Source: a bacterium
GTDB lineage: Bacteria > Bacillota > Clostridia > Lachnospirales > Lachnospiraceae
Direction of reading: 5' to 3'
DNA length: 64,000 nucleotides
Assembly: GCA_030535455.1 (NCBI GenBank)
Contig: JAUNJY010000015.1
Span: 1 to 64,000 of the forward strand
Shown: positions 8,810 through 17,482 of the stretch, one piece after another
Layout of the letters: each line of letters begins with the position of its first letter
Position numbering within the stretch: position 1 is the first letter of the stretch
The notes under the pieces: generated by a model
Database searches by the model: none
The model's input: only the letters and a program-made list of their open reading frames with translations
What the model was told of the DNA's origin: nothing
Made by a program: the position numbers and the translations under genes

Positions 8810-8868
8810 TTGTTAATATATTATCACAGAGTTATACTGTATTCAGTAATCATAACTATTATTGTTAT
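8810..8868 (+). promoter_or_regulatory. Promoter of the flavodiiron gene with a Fur/PerR-type dyad downstream
   Basis: TTGTTA (8810-8815), 17-base spacer, TATACT (8833-8838). About 15 bases past the expected transcription start is TAACTAT-T-ATTGTTA (8853-8867), a 7-1-7 dyad with six of seven complementary arm bases, the spacing used by Fur/PerR proteins. From memory, PerR controls flavodiiron proteins in Clostridium acetobutylicum; its role here is inferred. Confidence 0.5.
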
Positions 8869-8956
8869 GCAAAGAAAGATAAAGTGTATAGGACCCGTTG
8901 GACAATAAAATAGGGTTATAATTATAGAATATAGAATAGGAAAGGAAGTAGTAAAA

Positions 8957-10126
8957 ATGAGAATTTCAGATAGTGTGTTATATGTTGGGGTAAATGACAA
9001 GGATATTGATTTATTTGAAGGACAATACGTAGTACCAAATGGGGTATCTTACAATTCCTATATCATCATGGACGAAAAGATTGCAATTATGGATACGGTA
9101 GATAAAAGAAAGACTGATGAATGGATTGCCAATGTGGAGAGAACATTACAAGGGAAGACACCGGATTATCTGGTAATCTCTCATATGGAACCAGATCATG
9201 CTGCATCTATTCAGGTGTTAGCAGAAAAATATCCGGATATGTTATTAGTGGGAAATGCTAAGACATTTGGAATGGTTGCCTGCTTCTTTGATTTTGAATT
9301 TGAAAACCGTAAGGTGGTAGTTGCAGAGGGCGATGAACTTTCTTTAGGACAACATACCCTGGTATTCGTTATGGCACCAATGGTTCACTGGCCAGAAGTA
9401 ATGGTAACTTATGAAAAGACAGAAAAGATATTATTCTCTGCAGATGGATTTGGAACATTTGGAGCATTAGACGTAGAACAGCCTTGGGATGATGAAGCAC
9501 GCCGTTACTTTATTAATATTGTTGGAAAATATGGTGCGCCCGTTCAGGCATTACTTGGCAAGGCTGCAACGCTTGATATCGCAAAGATCTGTCCATTACA
9601 CGGTCCGGTTATAGATGAGAATTTGGGACATTACATTGGAAAGTATGACACATGGAGCAGCTACCGACCAGAAAACCGTGGTGTAGTCATTGCTTATGCA
9701 TCGGTATATGGTAATACGGAAAAAGCAGCGTTATCATTAAAAGATAAATTAATTGCAGCAGGAGAAGAAAATGTAGTAGTAGCGGATCTTGCAAGAAGCG
9801 ATATGTCAGAAGTGATTTCAAGAGCATTCCAATACGACAGAATGATCGTTGCTGCACCAACATATGATGGCGGAATCTATCCAATTATGGAAGATTTCTT
9901 AAGACATTTAAAAGCAAAAGCATATCAGAAGCGTAAAGTAGGTATCATTGAAAATGGTTCCTGGGCAATTGCAGTTGGTAAGCTTATGCAAGAAATTTTA
10001 GGCGAAATGAAAGATATCGAAATTCTTGAGCCAGTGGTAACAATTAAATCAAGCGTAAAGGCAGATACAGAAGCTAAGATTGATGAACTAGTACAAGCTT
10101 GTGTAGCAGCTGCAATTACTGAATAA
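8957..10126 (+). CDS. fprA: FprA-family A-type flavodiiron protein
   Basis: A 389-residue cytosolic flavodiiron protein that reduces O2 (and/or NO) to protect anaerobes. The beta-lactamase-like domain (about 1-240) carries the diiron ligands H76-x-E78-x-D80-H81, H144 (in MVHWPE), D163 (in SADGFG) and H215 (in CPLHGP). The flavodoxin domain begins near residue 248 with the FMN phosphate loop ASVYGNTEKA. No extra rubredoxin or flavin reductase domain is present, as in class A. It is monocistronic between its own promoter and a terminator. The upstream Fur-family-like dyad suggests peroxide or iron control. Confidence 0.95.
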   Translation: MRISDSVLYVGVNDKDIDLFEGQYVVPNGVSYNSYIIMDEKIAIMDTVDKRKTDEWIANVERTLQGKTPDYLVISHMEPDHAASIQVLAEKYPDMLLVGNAKTFGMVACFFDFEFENRKVVVAEGDELSLGQHTLVFVMAPMVHWPEVMVTYEKTEKILFSADGFGTFGALDVEQPWDDEARRYFINIVGKYGAPVQALLGKAATLDIAKICPLHGPVIDENLGHYIGKYDTWSSYRPENRGVVIAYASVYGNTEKAALSLKDKLIAAGEENVVVADLARSDMSEVISRAFQYDRMIVAAPTYDGGIYPIMEDFLRHLKAKAYQKRKVGIIENGSWAIAVGKLMQEILGEMKDIEILEPVVTIKSSVKADTEAKIDELVQACVAAAITE

Positions 10127-10141
10127 TAAAATTGATGAAAG

Positions 10142-10186
10142 AAGAGCTTTCGTAACAAGAGGGATTGTTGCGGAGGCTCTTTTTTC
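10142..10186 (+). terminator. Intrinsic terminator after fprA
   Basis: AGAGC...TAACAA (10143-10158) pairs, with some G-U positions, with TTGTTGCGGAGGCTCT (10165-10180), followed by TTTTT. Confidence 0.75.
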
Positions 10187-10195
10187 ATACATAGG

Positions 10196-10222
10196 AGAGC
10201 CAAGATGCGCACTTACGCGATC
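10196..10222. repeat. Dispersed post-terminator repeat, family B copy 2 (short)
   Basis: Bases 10198-10219 are identical to 4605-4626. It lies 12 bases after the fprA terminator, the same relative place as copy 1, and appears truncated after the shared block. Confidence 0.6.
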
Positions 10223-10281
10223 AGATTCGCCACCACAAAATGTTCGATTCCACACCCGAATTCCTACAGATAAAAATATAT

Positions 10282-10392
10282 CGAACAATATCTTCCGTAA
10301 TGTTGACTATCGAACATAATTATCTATAATAAAGACTATAACGAACAAAAAAACAACAAAACAAACAATAAACGAACAATGATATAGAACAA
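10282..10392 (+). promoter_or_regulatory. Promoter and phased CGAACA operator array of the sugar-acid operon
   Basis: A promoter TTGACT (10303-10308), 16-base spacer, TATAAT (10325-10330) lies 110 bases upstream of the DeoR gene. CGAACA occurs in direct orientation at 10282, 10311, 10342 and 10373 (spacing 29, 31, 31), with a degenerate GAACAA at 10387 and one inverted copy TGTTCG at 10241. One copy sits in the promoter spacer. Direct-repeat operators are usual for DeoR-family repressors, so autoregulation by the adjacent gene is inferred. Confidence 0.65.
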
Positions 10393-10448
10393 ACAAGAAT
10401 ATATCTCAGTCAAAGAAACAGATTGCGCAGTCTGGATAGGAGAATTAT

Positions 10449-11195
10449 ATGCTAGCGAGAGAACGTCAACAAATAATCTTACAAATGATAATGGAAAGTG
10501 GAAGCGTACAGTGTGAAGTGCTTGCCAAAGAGCTGGATGTCAGCCTAATGACAATTCGAAGAGATTTGGAGAAGCTAAAGCAAGAAGGATGTATTGAACG
10601 CTTTCATGGAGGAGCTGTCTTAAAGAAAGAGACTCCTTATATGGATAAACAAGTAATCAATTTATCAGATAAAGAGCTGATTGCAAAACAAGCAGTGCAG
10701 TATATTGAAACAGGCGATACCGTATTTCTTGATGCAGGTACCACTACGTATAACATTGCAAAACTTTTGATGGAACGAAAAGATCTGACGATCATTACCA
10801 ACGATATTGAGATTGCTCATTTATTGAAAGAAAGCCCAATGGAAGTGATTGTATGTGGTGGAGTCATCCAATCCACTACAGGAAGTATGTTAGGGATGTT
10901 TGCAAATGAAGTAATTCGTCATATTAACATTGATATATCATTTCTTGGTGCGGCATCCATCGATAATAAGTTTTTCGTCCTAACACCAACCATGCAAAAA
11001 TCAGAATTTAAGTCATTGGTGGTGCGAAATAGTCAGCTTTCCTATCTGGTAGTAGATGAAAGCAAATTCAATAAGCGCGCCATGCTGAAAATCAATCATT
11101 TAAAAGATTATACTGGCGTTATCACAAATAAGGAATTCGATGAAAAGGAACAGGCAGCAATTCAGAGAATGAATATTAATATAATACCAGTCTAG
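10449..11195 (+). CDS. DeoR-family transcriptional regulator of the sugar-acid operon
   Basis: A 248-residue DeoR-type repressor. The N-terminal winged helix-turn-helix (residues 6-55: RQQIILQMIMESGSVQCEVL, then VSLMTIRRDLEKLKQEG and RFHGGAV) is classic. The C-terminal sugar-phosphate sensor domain has FLDAGTTTYNIAKLL, TNDIEIAHLL and GGVIQSTTGSMLG, the phosphosugar-isomerase-like fold. It is the first gene of an operon with a four-carbon acid kinase, PdxA2-like dehydrogenase and GntP permease, and presumably senses a phosphorylated intermediate. A TAGGAG site precedes ATG 10449. Confidence 0.93.
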   Translation: MLARERQQIILQMIMESGSVQCEVLAKELDVSLMTIRRDLEKLKQEGCIERFHGGAVLKKETPYMDKQVINLSDKELIAKQAVQYIETGDTVFLDAGTTTYNIAKLLMERKDLTIITNDIEIAHLLKESPMEVIVCGGVIQSTTGSMLGMFANEVIRHINIDISFLGAASIDNKFFVLTPTMQKSEFKSLVVRNSQLSYLVVDESKFNKRAMLKINHLKDYTGVITNKEFDEKEQAAIQRMNINIIPV

Positions 11196-11206
11196 GAGGT
11201 AGCTTG

Positions 11207-12499
11207 ATGGCTAGATGCGTAATTATTGCAGATGATCTGACAGGAGCCAACGCAACCGGCGCAATGCTTCAGAAAATAAATTATTCTGCTTATACAGTTA
11301 TGAATGCGGAGCGTTTGAACTTAAGTAACTTAGAGTCTTGCGATTGTGTCGTGTATCCCACAGATAGCAGGGCGAGTGAAGATAAGGTTGCTTACAACCG
11401 GGTATATAATGTGACAAAGCTTCTACAAAGCGAGGAAGTCGTATTGTATTCCAAACGAATTGACTCTACCCTTCGTGGAAATATCGGAGTAGAAACAGAT
11501 GCCATGCTAGATTGCCTTAATAAGGATGCAATTGCCATGGTGGTGCCATGTTTTCCGGAGTCAGGCAGAATTGTATGCGGTGGTTACATGCTTGTAAATA
11601 ATGTGCCATTGCATAAGACGGAAGCAGCAATTGATCCGATCACACCGGTTCATACTTCCAAATTAGAAAAGATTTATAGTAGTCAGTCTAAGTACAAGAC
11701 AGCCTCCATCTATATTGAAGATCTGATGAAGGGAAAAGAACATATTATAGAGCTGCTAAATAGCTTTGCCAATAGTGGAGTGCGTGCAGTCTTATTTGAT
11801 GCCGTATCCCATGAGGATATTGATTTAATTGCAGATGCAGTGCTCGAAAGTGGTATTTCCTTTATTACAGTAGATCCAGGGCCATTTACAGCAACAGTGG
11901 CAAGAAAGTGCATTACACCCAATGTGAAAAAAGAAGAGTCAAAGATTTTAGCAGTAGTCGGAAGTGTAAATGCAGTGGCAAGACAGCAGATGGAAGAGTT
12001 CTTTCTTTCCCAGGAACCATTTCATGTGTTTGCAAAGACAGCAGAGTTCGTGAAAAATGAACAGGCAAGAGAGCAAGAGATTGCTCGTATTGTAAATGAA
12101 GTATTAGAAAACTCGAAGGATTATACTGTTTGTTGTGTCATCGGAGATGGCATTTATTTAGAAAATAGAATTGATTTATCCGTGATGGAAACAGGAGAAG
12201 AGGATATTAGCAGTATCATCAATCAATCCTTTGCAAAAATCACAAAGAGGATTGTAGACAGTGAGCCAAAGTTTAGCGGAATTTATTCCTGTGGCGGAGA
12301 CATCACAGTGGCAATCAGCAAAGAATTTGATGCATCAGGGATCAAGCTTTTAGGGGAGGTCTTACCACTTGCAGCATATGGCGAGATCTTAGAAGGATCC
12401 TATGATGGCATGAAAATCATTACAAAAGGCGGAATGGCAGGCGGAAAGACTGCAATGCGAGATTGTATACAATATTTAAAAGAAAAATTATTAATTTAA
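11207..12499 (+). CDS. Four-carbon acid sugar kinase family protein (DtnK/OtnK, DUF1537)
   Basis: About 430 residues. The N-terminal ADDLTGANATGAM, DSTLRGNIGVE and VVPCFPESGRIVCGG motifs and the C-terminal GGDITVAISKE and KGGMAGG motifs define the DUF1537 four-carbon acid sugar kinases, which phosphorylate threonate or erythronate (DtnK/OtnK/DenK). Next to a PdxA-like dehydrogenase, D-threonate kinase is the best guess; D-erythronate is an alternative. A GGAGGT site at 11195-11200 places the start at ATG 11207 rather than TTG 11204. It begins 11 bases after the regulator stop. Confidence 0.88.
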   Translation: MARCVIIADDLTGANATGAMLQKINYSAYTVMNAERLNLSNLESCDCVVYPTDSRASEDKVAYNRVYNVTKLLQSEEVVLYSKRIDSTLRGNIGVETDAMLDCLNKDAIAMVVPCFPESGRIVCGGYMLVNNVPLHKTEAAIDPITPVHTSKLEKIYSSQSKYKTASIYIEDLMKGKEHIIELLNSFANSGVRAVLFDAVSHEDIDLIADAVLESGISFITVDPGPFTATVARKCITPNVKKEESKILAVVGSVNAVARQQMEEFFLSQEPFHVFAKTAEFVKNEQAREQEIARIVNEVLENSKDYTVCCVIGDGIYLENRIDLSVMETGEEDISSIINQSFAKITKRIVDSEPKFSGIYSCGGDITVAISKEFDASGIKLLGEVLPLAAYGEILEGSYDGMKIITKGGMAGGKTAMRDCIQYLKEKLLI

Positions 12500-12534
12500 T
12501 CATTTATAAAAGAAATATATTGGAGGAATAAGAG

Positions 12535-13533
12535 ATGAACAGACCATTAATCGCAGTACCAATCGGGGACCCAGCAGGAATTGGCCCAGAAATCGTAGCA
12601 AAGGCAGTAGCAGATCAGGTTGTTAGAACAGATGCAAGATGTGTCATTATTGGTGACAAAAAGATTATGGAGAATGCTATTGCAATTACAAAGACAGACT
12701 TAACAGTCAATGTAATCAGCCATCCTAGTGAAGGAAACTATAAAGATGGAATCTTAAACTTAATCGATCTTGATAATGTCAACATGGATGAATTCAAAAT
12801 GGGCGAAGTAAGCGGAATGTGTGGAAAAGCTGCATTTGAATATATCGAAAAGAGCATTGAGCTTGCCAATGCAGGTGAAGTTGCAGCAGTTGCAACGACT
12901 CCAATCAACAAAGAAGCATTAAAAGCCGGCAACATTAACTTTATTGGACATACAGAAATCTTTGGTGAACTTACCAATACCGCAGACCCACTTACAATGT
13001 TTGAAGTACGTGGCATGCGTGTGTTCTTCTTAAGCCGTCACGTATCCTTAAGACAAGCTTGTGACATGGTGAAAAAAGACCGAATCAAAGACTATGTAGT
13101 TCGCTGTATGGAAGCACTGAAAAAACTTGGTGTGGAAGATGGGACAATGGCAATCGCCGGACTTAACCCTCATAGTGGGGAACATGGACTTTTTGGGGAT
13201 GAAGAAGTAAATGAAGTAATGCCTGCAGTAGAGGAACTTCAAGCAGAAGGTTACAACGTTGTAGGACCAATTGGAGCAGATTCCGTATTCCATATGGCAC
13301 TTCAAGGCAGATTTAACAGCGTGCTTTCCTTATATCATGATCAAGGGCATATCGCAACAAAAACACTTGATTTCGAAAGAACAATCGCGATCACAGGGGG
13401 AATGCCAATCCTTCGTACTTCCGTAGACCACGGGACGGCAATGGATATTGCAGGAACTGGCATCGCAAGTGCAGTAAGCATGATTGAAGCAATTCGTTTG
13501 GCTGTAAAATATGCACCGAACTTTATAAAATAG
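12535..13533 (+). CDS. pdxA2: PdxA-like 4-phospho-D-threonate/erythronate dehydrogenase (PdxA2)
   Basis: A 332-residue NAD-dependent oxidative decarboxylase of the PdxA family. Seen motifs are [15 protein letters not shown], the GHTEIF substrate loop, [40 protein letters not shown] (metal His) and [14 protein letters not shown]. True PdxA makes vitamin B6, but location between a DUF1537 kinase and a GntP permease matches PdxA2, which converts 4-phosphothreonate to dihydroxyacetone phosphate and CO2. A GGAGGAATAAGAG ribosome site precedes ATG 12535. Confidence 0.9.
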   Translation: MNRPLIAVPIGDPAGIGPEIVAKAVADQVVRTDARCVIIGDKKIMENAIAITKTDLTVNVISHPSEGNYKDGILNLIDLDNVNMDEFKMGEVSGMCGKAAFEYIEKSIELANAGEVAAVATTPINKEALKAGNINFIGHTEIFGELTNTADPLTMFEVRGMRVFFLSRHVSLRQACDMVKKDRIKDYVVRCMEALKKLGVEDGTMAIAGLNPHSGEHGLFGDEEVNEVMPAVEELQAEGYNVVGPIGADSVFHMALQGRFNSVLSLYHDQGHIATKTLDFERTIAITGGMPILRTSVDHGTAMDIAGTGIASAVSMIEAIRLAVKYAPNFIK

Positions 13534-13593
13534 GAAACATTGTAGACTAGAGTATAGACTAATTAAACGGACAAGGTAGAGGTATTAAGTATT

Positions 13594-14964
13594 ATGGATG
13601 GTGTTAATGGATCACAAATGCTTATAGGTCTAGGTATTGGACTTATCATTTTAATTTTACTAATCTTAAAGACGAAAATTCACGTATTTTTATCATTAAT
13701 AATTGCGTCCTGCATCATTGGACTTATTGGGGGAATGAATCCAGACGATGTTGTTACAGCAATTACAAATGGATTTGGTGGAACACTTGGAAATATCGGT
13801 ATCATCATAGGTATGGGCGTTATGATGGGAAAAGTATTTGAACTTTCAGGTGCTGCAAACCGTATGGCAAAGACATTTTTAAAAATGTTTGGGAAGGGTA
13901 ATGAGGAACTTGCATTATCATTAACAGGATTTTTAGTATCCATTCCAATCTTTTGTGACTCAGGATTTGTAATCCTTTCACCACTTGCAAAAGCAATTTC
14001 AAAACGTACGAAAAAGTCAATTGTAAGTCTTTCCATAGCACTTGCATCAGGCTTAGTAATTACACACACATTAATACCGCCAACTCCGGGTCCACTTGGA
14101 GTTGCGGGAACATTTGGCATCGATATCGGTCATTTCCTGCTATTGGGGATTATCGTTGCGCTTCCTATGGCGGCGGCAGCTATGATTTATGGAAAATGGC
14201 TAGGTACAAAGATTTATCAGCTCCCAGCCGAAGAGGGAGAAGGATTTATCCGTCCAGAAAATCAAGGGACAATGAATATGTTGTTTGATTTAGAGGATGA
14301 AGGAAAGATGCCATCAGCATTGGAAGCATTCTTGCCACTTATTGCTCCAATCCTATTAATTTTATTTAACACAGTATTATCCGCATTGGGAATGACAGAA
14401 GGTGCATTTGCCATTTTAATCTTCCTTGGAAAACCAATTATAGCAGTTGCAATCGGCTTAATTCTGGCAATTTATATTCAGACTCGTGGAACATCAAGGG
14501 TGGATGTTATTGCAAGTCTGGAAGAAAGTATCCAGTCAGCCGGAATTATTATATTAGTAACTGGTGGTGGCGGTGCTTTAGGTCAGGTAATTAAGACAGC
14601 CGGAGTTGGTGACTATATTGCAACAGGCATTGCATCCACATCCATACCGGTCATATTATTGCCATTTATCATTGCCACATTAGTTCGATTTGTACAAGGT
14701 TCTGGAACCGTTGCAATGGTTACAGCAGCAGGCATTACGGCTCCAATCGTAGCTGCAGCTGGCGGAAATATGGTATTAGGCGCTCTTGCAGCATGTATCG
14801 GTTCCTTGTTCTTCTCTTATTTCAATGACAGTTTTTATTGGGTAGTAAACCGTCTTAGTGGAATTACAGAGACAAAAGAACAAGTACGTGTATGGTCGAT
14901 TACAACAACGATCGCATGGGCAACAGGCTTAGTCGAACTATTAATATTAAATATGTTTATGTAA
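13594..14964 (+). CDS. GntP-family sugar-acid:H+ symporter
   Basis: A 456-residue membrane protein with about 12-14 hydrophobic segments. GntP-family marks include VSIPIFCDSGFVILSPLAKA, ITHTLIPPTPGPLGVAG and the C-terminal FVQGSGTVAMVTAAGI / FSYFNDSFYWVV motifs. The family imports gluconate and related aldonates; here threonate or erythronate is inferred from the neighbouring kinase and dehydrogenase. It is the last gene of the operon, ending just before a terminator that occurs twice. Its N-terminus lacks a signal peptide. Confidence 0.92.
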   Translation: MDGVNGSQMLIGLGIGLIILILLILKTKIHVFLSLIIASCIIGLIGGMNPDDVVTAITNGFGGTLGNIGIIIGMGVMMGKVFELSGAANRMAKTFLKMFGKGNEELALSLTGFLVSIPIFCDSGFVILSPLAKAISKRTKKSIVSLSIALASGLVITHTLIPPTPGPLGVAGTFGIDIGHFLLLGIIVALPMAAAAMIYGKWLGTKIYQLPAEEGEGFIRPENQGTMNMLFDLEDEGKMPSALEAFLPLIAPILLILFNTVLSALGMTEGAFAILIFLGKPIIAVAIGLILAIYIQTRGTSRVDVIASLEESIQSAGIIILVTGGGGALGQVIKTAGVGDYIATGIASTSIPVILLPFIIATLVRFVQGSGTVAMVTAAGITAPIVAAAGGNMVLGALAACIGSLFFSYFNDSFYWVVNRLSGITETKEQVRVWSITTTIAWATGLVELLILNMFM

Positions 14965-14968
14965 ATAA

Positions 14969-15000
14969 GAAGCAGCTACTTGCATGGCAGGTAGCTGCTT
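14969..15000 (+). terminator. Terminator hairpin, copy 1 of a 32-bp direct repeat
   Basis: AAGCAGCTACcTGCcATGCA-type hairpin: AAGCAGCTACTTGC folds onto GGCAGGTAGCTGCTT. This copy has only CTTC after the stem, with no long T run. The identical 32 bases recur at 15235-15266 with a T run, so this copy may be a poor terminator. Confidence 0.75.
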
Positions 15001-15234
15001 CAGCTTGTCGACAAAGTCGACAAGCTTTGGATGAAATCAGGATTTCATCCAGAACCGAGGGAAATGATTAGTGCTCACTCGTGCAAGTCCTTCTAAAACA
15101 GGACCTATTCGCACTAATCCGATATCCGAAAAGCGCGGTTTCCGGATATCGATTCCAATGAAAACCTACGGTTTTCAAACTTTCCTCTAAGCAGTGCGTT
15201 GGAGTGGATGCAAGATTTCATTTGTCTACAGTCT
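15001..15234. mobile_element. 234-bp multi-hairpin intergenic element between duplicated terminators (family A copy 1)
   Basis: The element lies exactly between two identical 32-bp terminator copies. It folds as a chain of hairpins: AGCTTGTCGAC arms (15002-15012/15016-15026), GGATGAAAT arms (15029-15037/15042-15050), ATTAGTGC arms (15067-15074/15111-15118), CGATATCCG arms (15120-15128/15143-15151) and AAAACC-tac-GGTTTT. Bases 15116-15194 match 33274-33352 at 76 of 79 positions. There is no open frame. Mobility is inferred from the flanking duplication and the second copy, not from any transposase. Confidence 0.6.
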
Positions 15235-15270
15235 GAAGCAGCTACTTGCATGGCAGGTAGCTGCTTTTAT
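15235..15270 (+). terminator. Terminator of the sugar-acid operon, copy 2 of the 32-bp direct repeat
   Basis: Bases 15235-15266 repeat 14969-15000 exactly and are followed by TTTTAT, the expected end of an intrinsic terminator. This is probably the original operon terminator. Confidence 0.8.
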
Positions 15271-15391
15271 TTGTAGTGGGGAGAGATAGTGTTGATACTT
15301 ATTTGTTAAGCATCAAGGCAGTTAGTGATAATAAATTTATATTCTGTTTAATATATTTAAAAAAATAGGTTTTTAATGAGTAGGTGCATGT
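15271..15391. other. AT-rich upstream region of the surface-protein cluster
   Basis: About 120 bases of AT-rich DNA with no recognisable promoter that I would defend. The ribosome site before ATG 15392 is weak (GTAGGTG). Confidence 0.3.
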
Positions 15392-16375
15392 ATGCCAAAT
15401 GTCTCCTTTCTTCCAACTGAATTTACTTATATTGCAAGCAATGCTGTAAATAGCAACTTTAGTTCCTATTCATCACTTCGAATTGGGAGAACTTTTGGTG
15501 CAAATACGTGTATTCAATATAATAGTCTGCTACGCTTTGATTTGAATTTTCAGAAATGCAATTCAGAGATGGTAGAACAGGCATTTTTGTATATACCTCT
15601 TTCTAGAATAAGGGCGAATACATTTCTACGAGAGCGTCTTCTGACGGTTTCCACATTTGATAGCGGTGTACCATTTAGTGCTCTGACTTGGAATACCATG
15701 CCCCCTTGCAATGAATTACTGACTCATAGAATTACTAATTCTGAGATAAGGGAACATTGGATCGTTATTAATATTACAAATCAGGTGATACGATGGCTAT
15801 GCAATTATGACTGTAGTGCAAATATTATGATATCTACACTTACATCAGGATTATCCGCTATAATTCCAAGGCCATATTATGGATGTTCACCGTATATTGA
15901 AATCACATATTTTAATGACTTAAGCAGTCAGAATGAGAATAATCAGTTAAATCCAGCTCTTAAATCCTCTGATTTTCTATATTTAGAAGCAATCAACCAT
16001 AAATTAGAGATCATTGAGCAAAAACAAAAGTTTCCTTTTGATGTAGCGATCCCCACAACAGGAAGGAATATTACATTTAACAGGCAGGAAAATGCAATCA
16101 TAATAAGGAAAAAAGGATTTTATCATTGCTCTTGGATTTTTAATATTCAGGGAACAGGAGATCTGAATTTTATCGAAGTAGGATTTATTCAAAATGGAAA
16201 AGAGAATGTACATAGTGGTACGGTGTTTATACAGACCCCAGGACAGATTACCCATCAATTTGTATTATTAGTGGATACGGTCCCTGCAAAGTTTACAGTA
16301 TGCAATGCTTCCGTTGCGTTGCTCCAACTAGGCAATAGGGAAGAACAGGGCTCCCTTATTATACAGAAACTATAA
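15392..16375 (+). CDS. DNRLRE-domain protein with a C-terminal C1q/BclA-like beta domain
   Basis: A 327-residue protein. Residues about 8-180 resemble a DNRLRE domain (a beta-sandwich seen in surface or spore proteins): NSNFSSYSSLRIGR, YNSLLRFDL, ALTWNTMPP, WIVINITNQVIRWL and PYIEITYF. Residues about 215-325 form a second beta-rich domain (FDVAIPTTGRNITFNRQENA, GFYHCSWIFNIQG) like the trimeric TNF/C1q/BclA C-terminal fold. No signal peptide is evident, a trait shared with exosporium and spore-coat proteins. It heads a three-gene paralogue cluster; spore or cell surface is inference. Confidence 0.6.
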   Translation: MPNVSFLPTEFTYIASNAVNSNFSSYSSLRIGRTFGANTCIQYNSLLRFDLNFQKCNSEMVEQAFLYIPLSRIRANTFLRERLLTVSTFDSGVPFSALTWNTMPPCNELLTHRITNSEIREHWIVINITNQVIRWLCNYDCSANIMISTLTSGLSAIIPRPYYGCSPYIEITYFNDLSSQNENNQLNPALKSSDFLYLEAINHKLEIIEQKQKFPFDVAIPTTGRNITFNRQENAIIIRKKGFYHCSWIFNIQGTGDLNFIEVGFIQNGKENVHSGTVFIQTPGQITHQFVLLVDTVPAKFTVCNASVALLQLGNREEQGSLIIQKL

Positions 16376-16450
16376 AAATAGAAATTGGGTAATGAACCAA
16401 TTTGTACCTAAAGAATACAATGAAGTAAAAACAAATATAGGAAGAAAGAT

Positions 16451-17371
16451 ATGGCAGTTTTTGGTATTCAATATATAAGACAGGGGGCTGCAGTTACTAC
16501 AGCAGGTGCTCATGATGTGGCAGCCAATGCAGTAGTGGAATTTGATACCCCACGAAGAGAAGAAACAGGTATGGCAACATACACTGATGGTGTCTTCACG
16601 TTTGTAACCGCTGGTGATTATTATATAGCATGGCAGGTTGCTGTAAAGACAGCAGTAGGGCTAGAAGGCCAGCAATTTGATTTAGAGTTTTCTGATGGAG
16701 AAACGACACCTACTGTAGTGAAATATCCATCCAGCAGTGGACTAAAGAATGGTCAATTATCAGGCACAGCATTAATCAGGATACCTAGTATAGGTGGTAC
16801 AGAAACATGGACCATAAAGCTAGTGAACTCAGGTGCAAACAGTACACTAAATGATACTGTTGAGTATAATGCAAGCATAAGTATTCTAAAGGCAGTACAA
16901 TCCTTACAGGGAGTAGTATTCCAATGTCTACAGACAGCAGAAACAGATGATGTGACAGTAGCTTCTGATGCAGCAGTTCTGTTTGATACTACAGCAACTT
17001 ACGCAGGTACAAATACAAATATCACATTAACCGCAGCTACTGGAACAATTACGGTTGCACAACCAGGAAGATATTTATTTGACTGGGCAGTAAATGTTGT
17101 CGGTTCAACTGGAACAAATGCTGTTAAATTTAAATTAGAGAAGTCAGAGCCAGGCGAACCAGCTACAGTTACTGAGGTTGGACTGAGCGAGTCACCTGTA
17201 AATCAGCCTTATACGGTTTATGGAAGTACAGTTGTTGATGTAGGCGTTGCAAATACTACATTTACTTTGAAAAATGCAAATATAGCAGGCGTGACGCATA
17301 CATTATCAGGCGTAAGCGAGGCAGGCGCTGATCCATTAAGAGCCTGGATCCGTGTTGTTGAGGTAGCATAA
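16451..17371 (+). CDS. Tandem C1q/BclA-C-terminal-like beta-domain protein (paralogue 1)
   Basis: A 306-residue acidic protein of two homologous beta domains, about 1-150 and 152-306. Each contains an FDT strand, a pattern of G(R/D)YxxxW(A/Q)V(A/N)V and a LSGTALIRI or STVVDVG strand. The layout resembles trimerising C1q/TNF-like domains of BclA-type glycoproteins, but no collagen-like GXX repeat is present. It has no signal peptide or anchor. It is closely related to the next gene: 46 of the last 60 residues are identical. Function is unknown; a surface fibre or coat role is inference. Confidence 0.6.
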   Translation: MAVFGIQYIRQGAAVTTAGAHDVAANAVVEFDTPRREETGMATYTDGVFTFVTAGDYYIAWQVAVKTAVGLEGQQFDLEFSDGETTPTVVKYPSSSGLKNGQLSGTALIRIPSIGGTETWTIKLVNSGANSTLNDTVEYNASISILKAVQSLQGVVFQCLQTAETDDVTVASDAAVLFDTTATYAGTNTNITLTAATGTITVAQPGRYLFDWAVNVVGSTGTNAVKFKLEKSEPGEPATVTEVGLSESPVNQPYTVYGSTVVDVGVANTTFTLKNANIAGVTHTLSGVSEAGADPLRAWIRVVEVA

Positions 17372-17482
17372 CTAGAAATCTTGGTGATGGTATGGTGATT
17401 AGTAAGGTAGTAGTCAGCATACCATCATTAATAGTTTAATAATGAAATGAAACAGAATAACAAGATCGGGAGGCGAAGTCGC

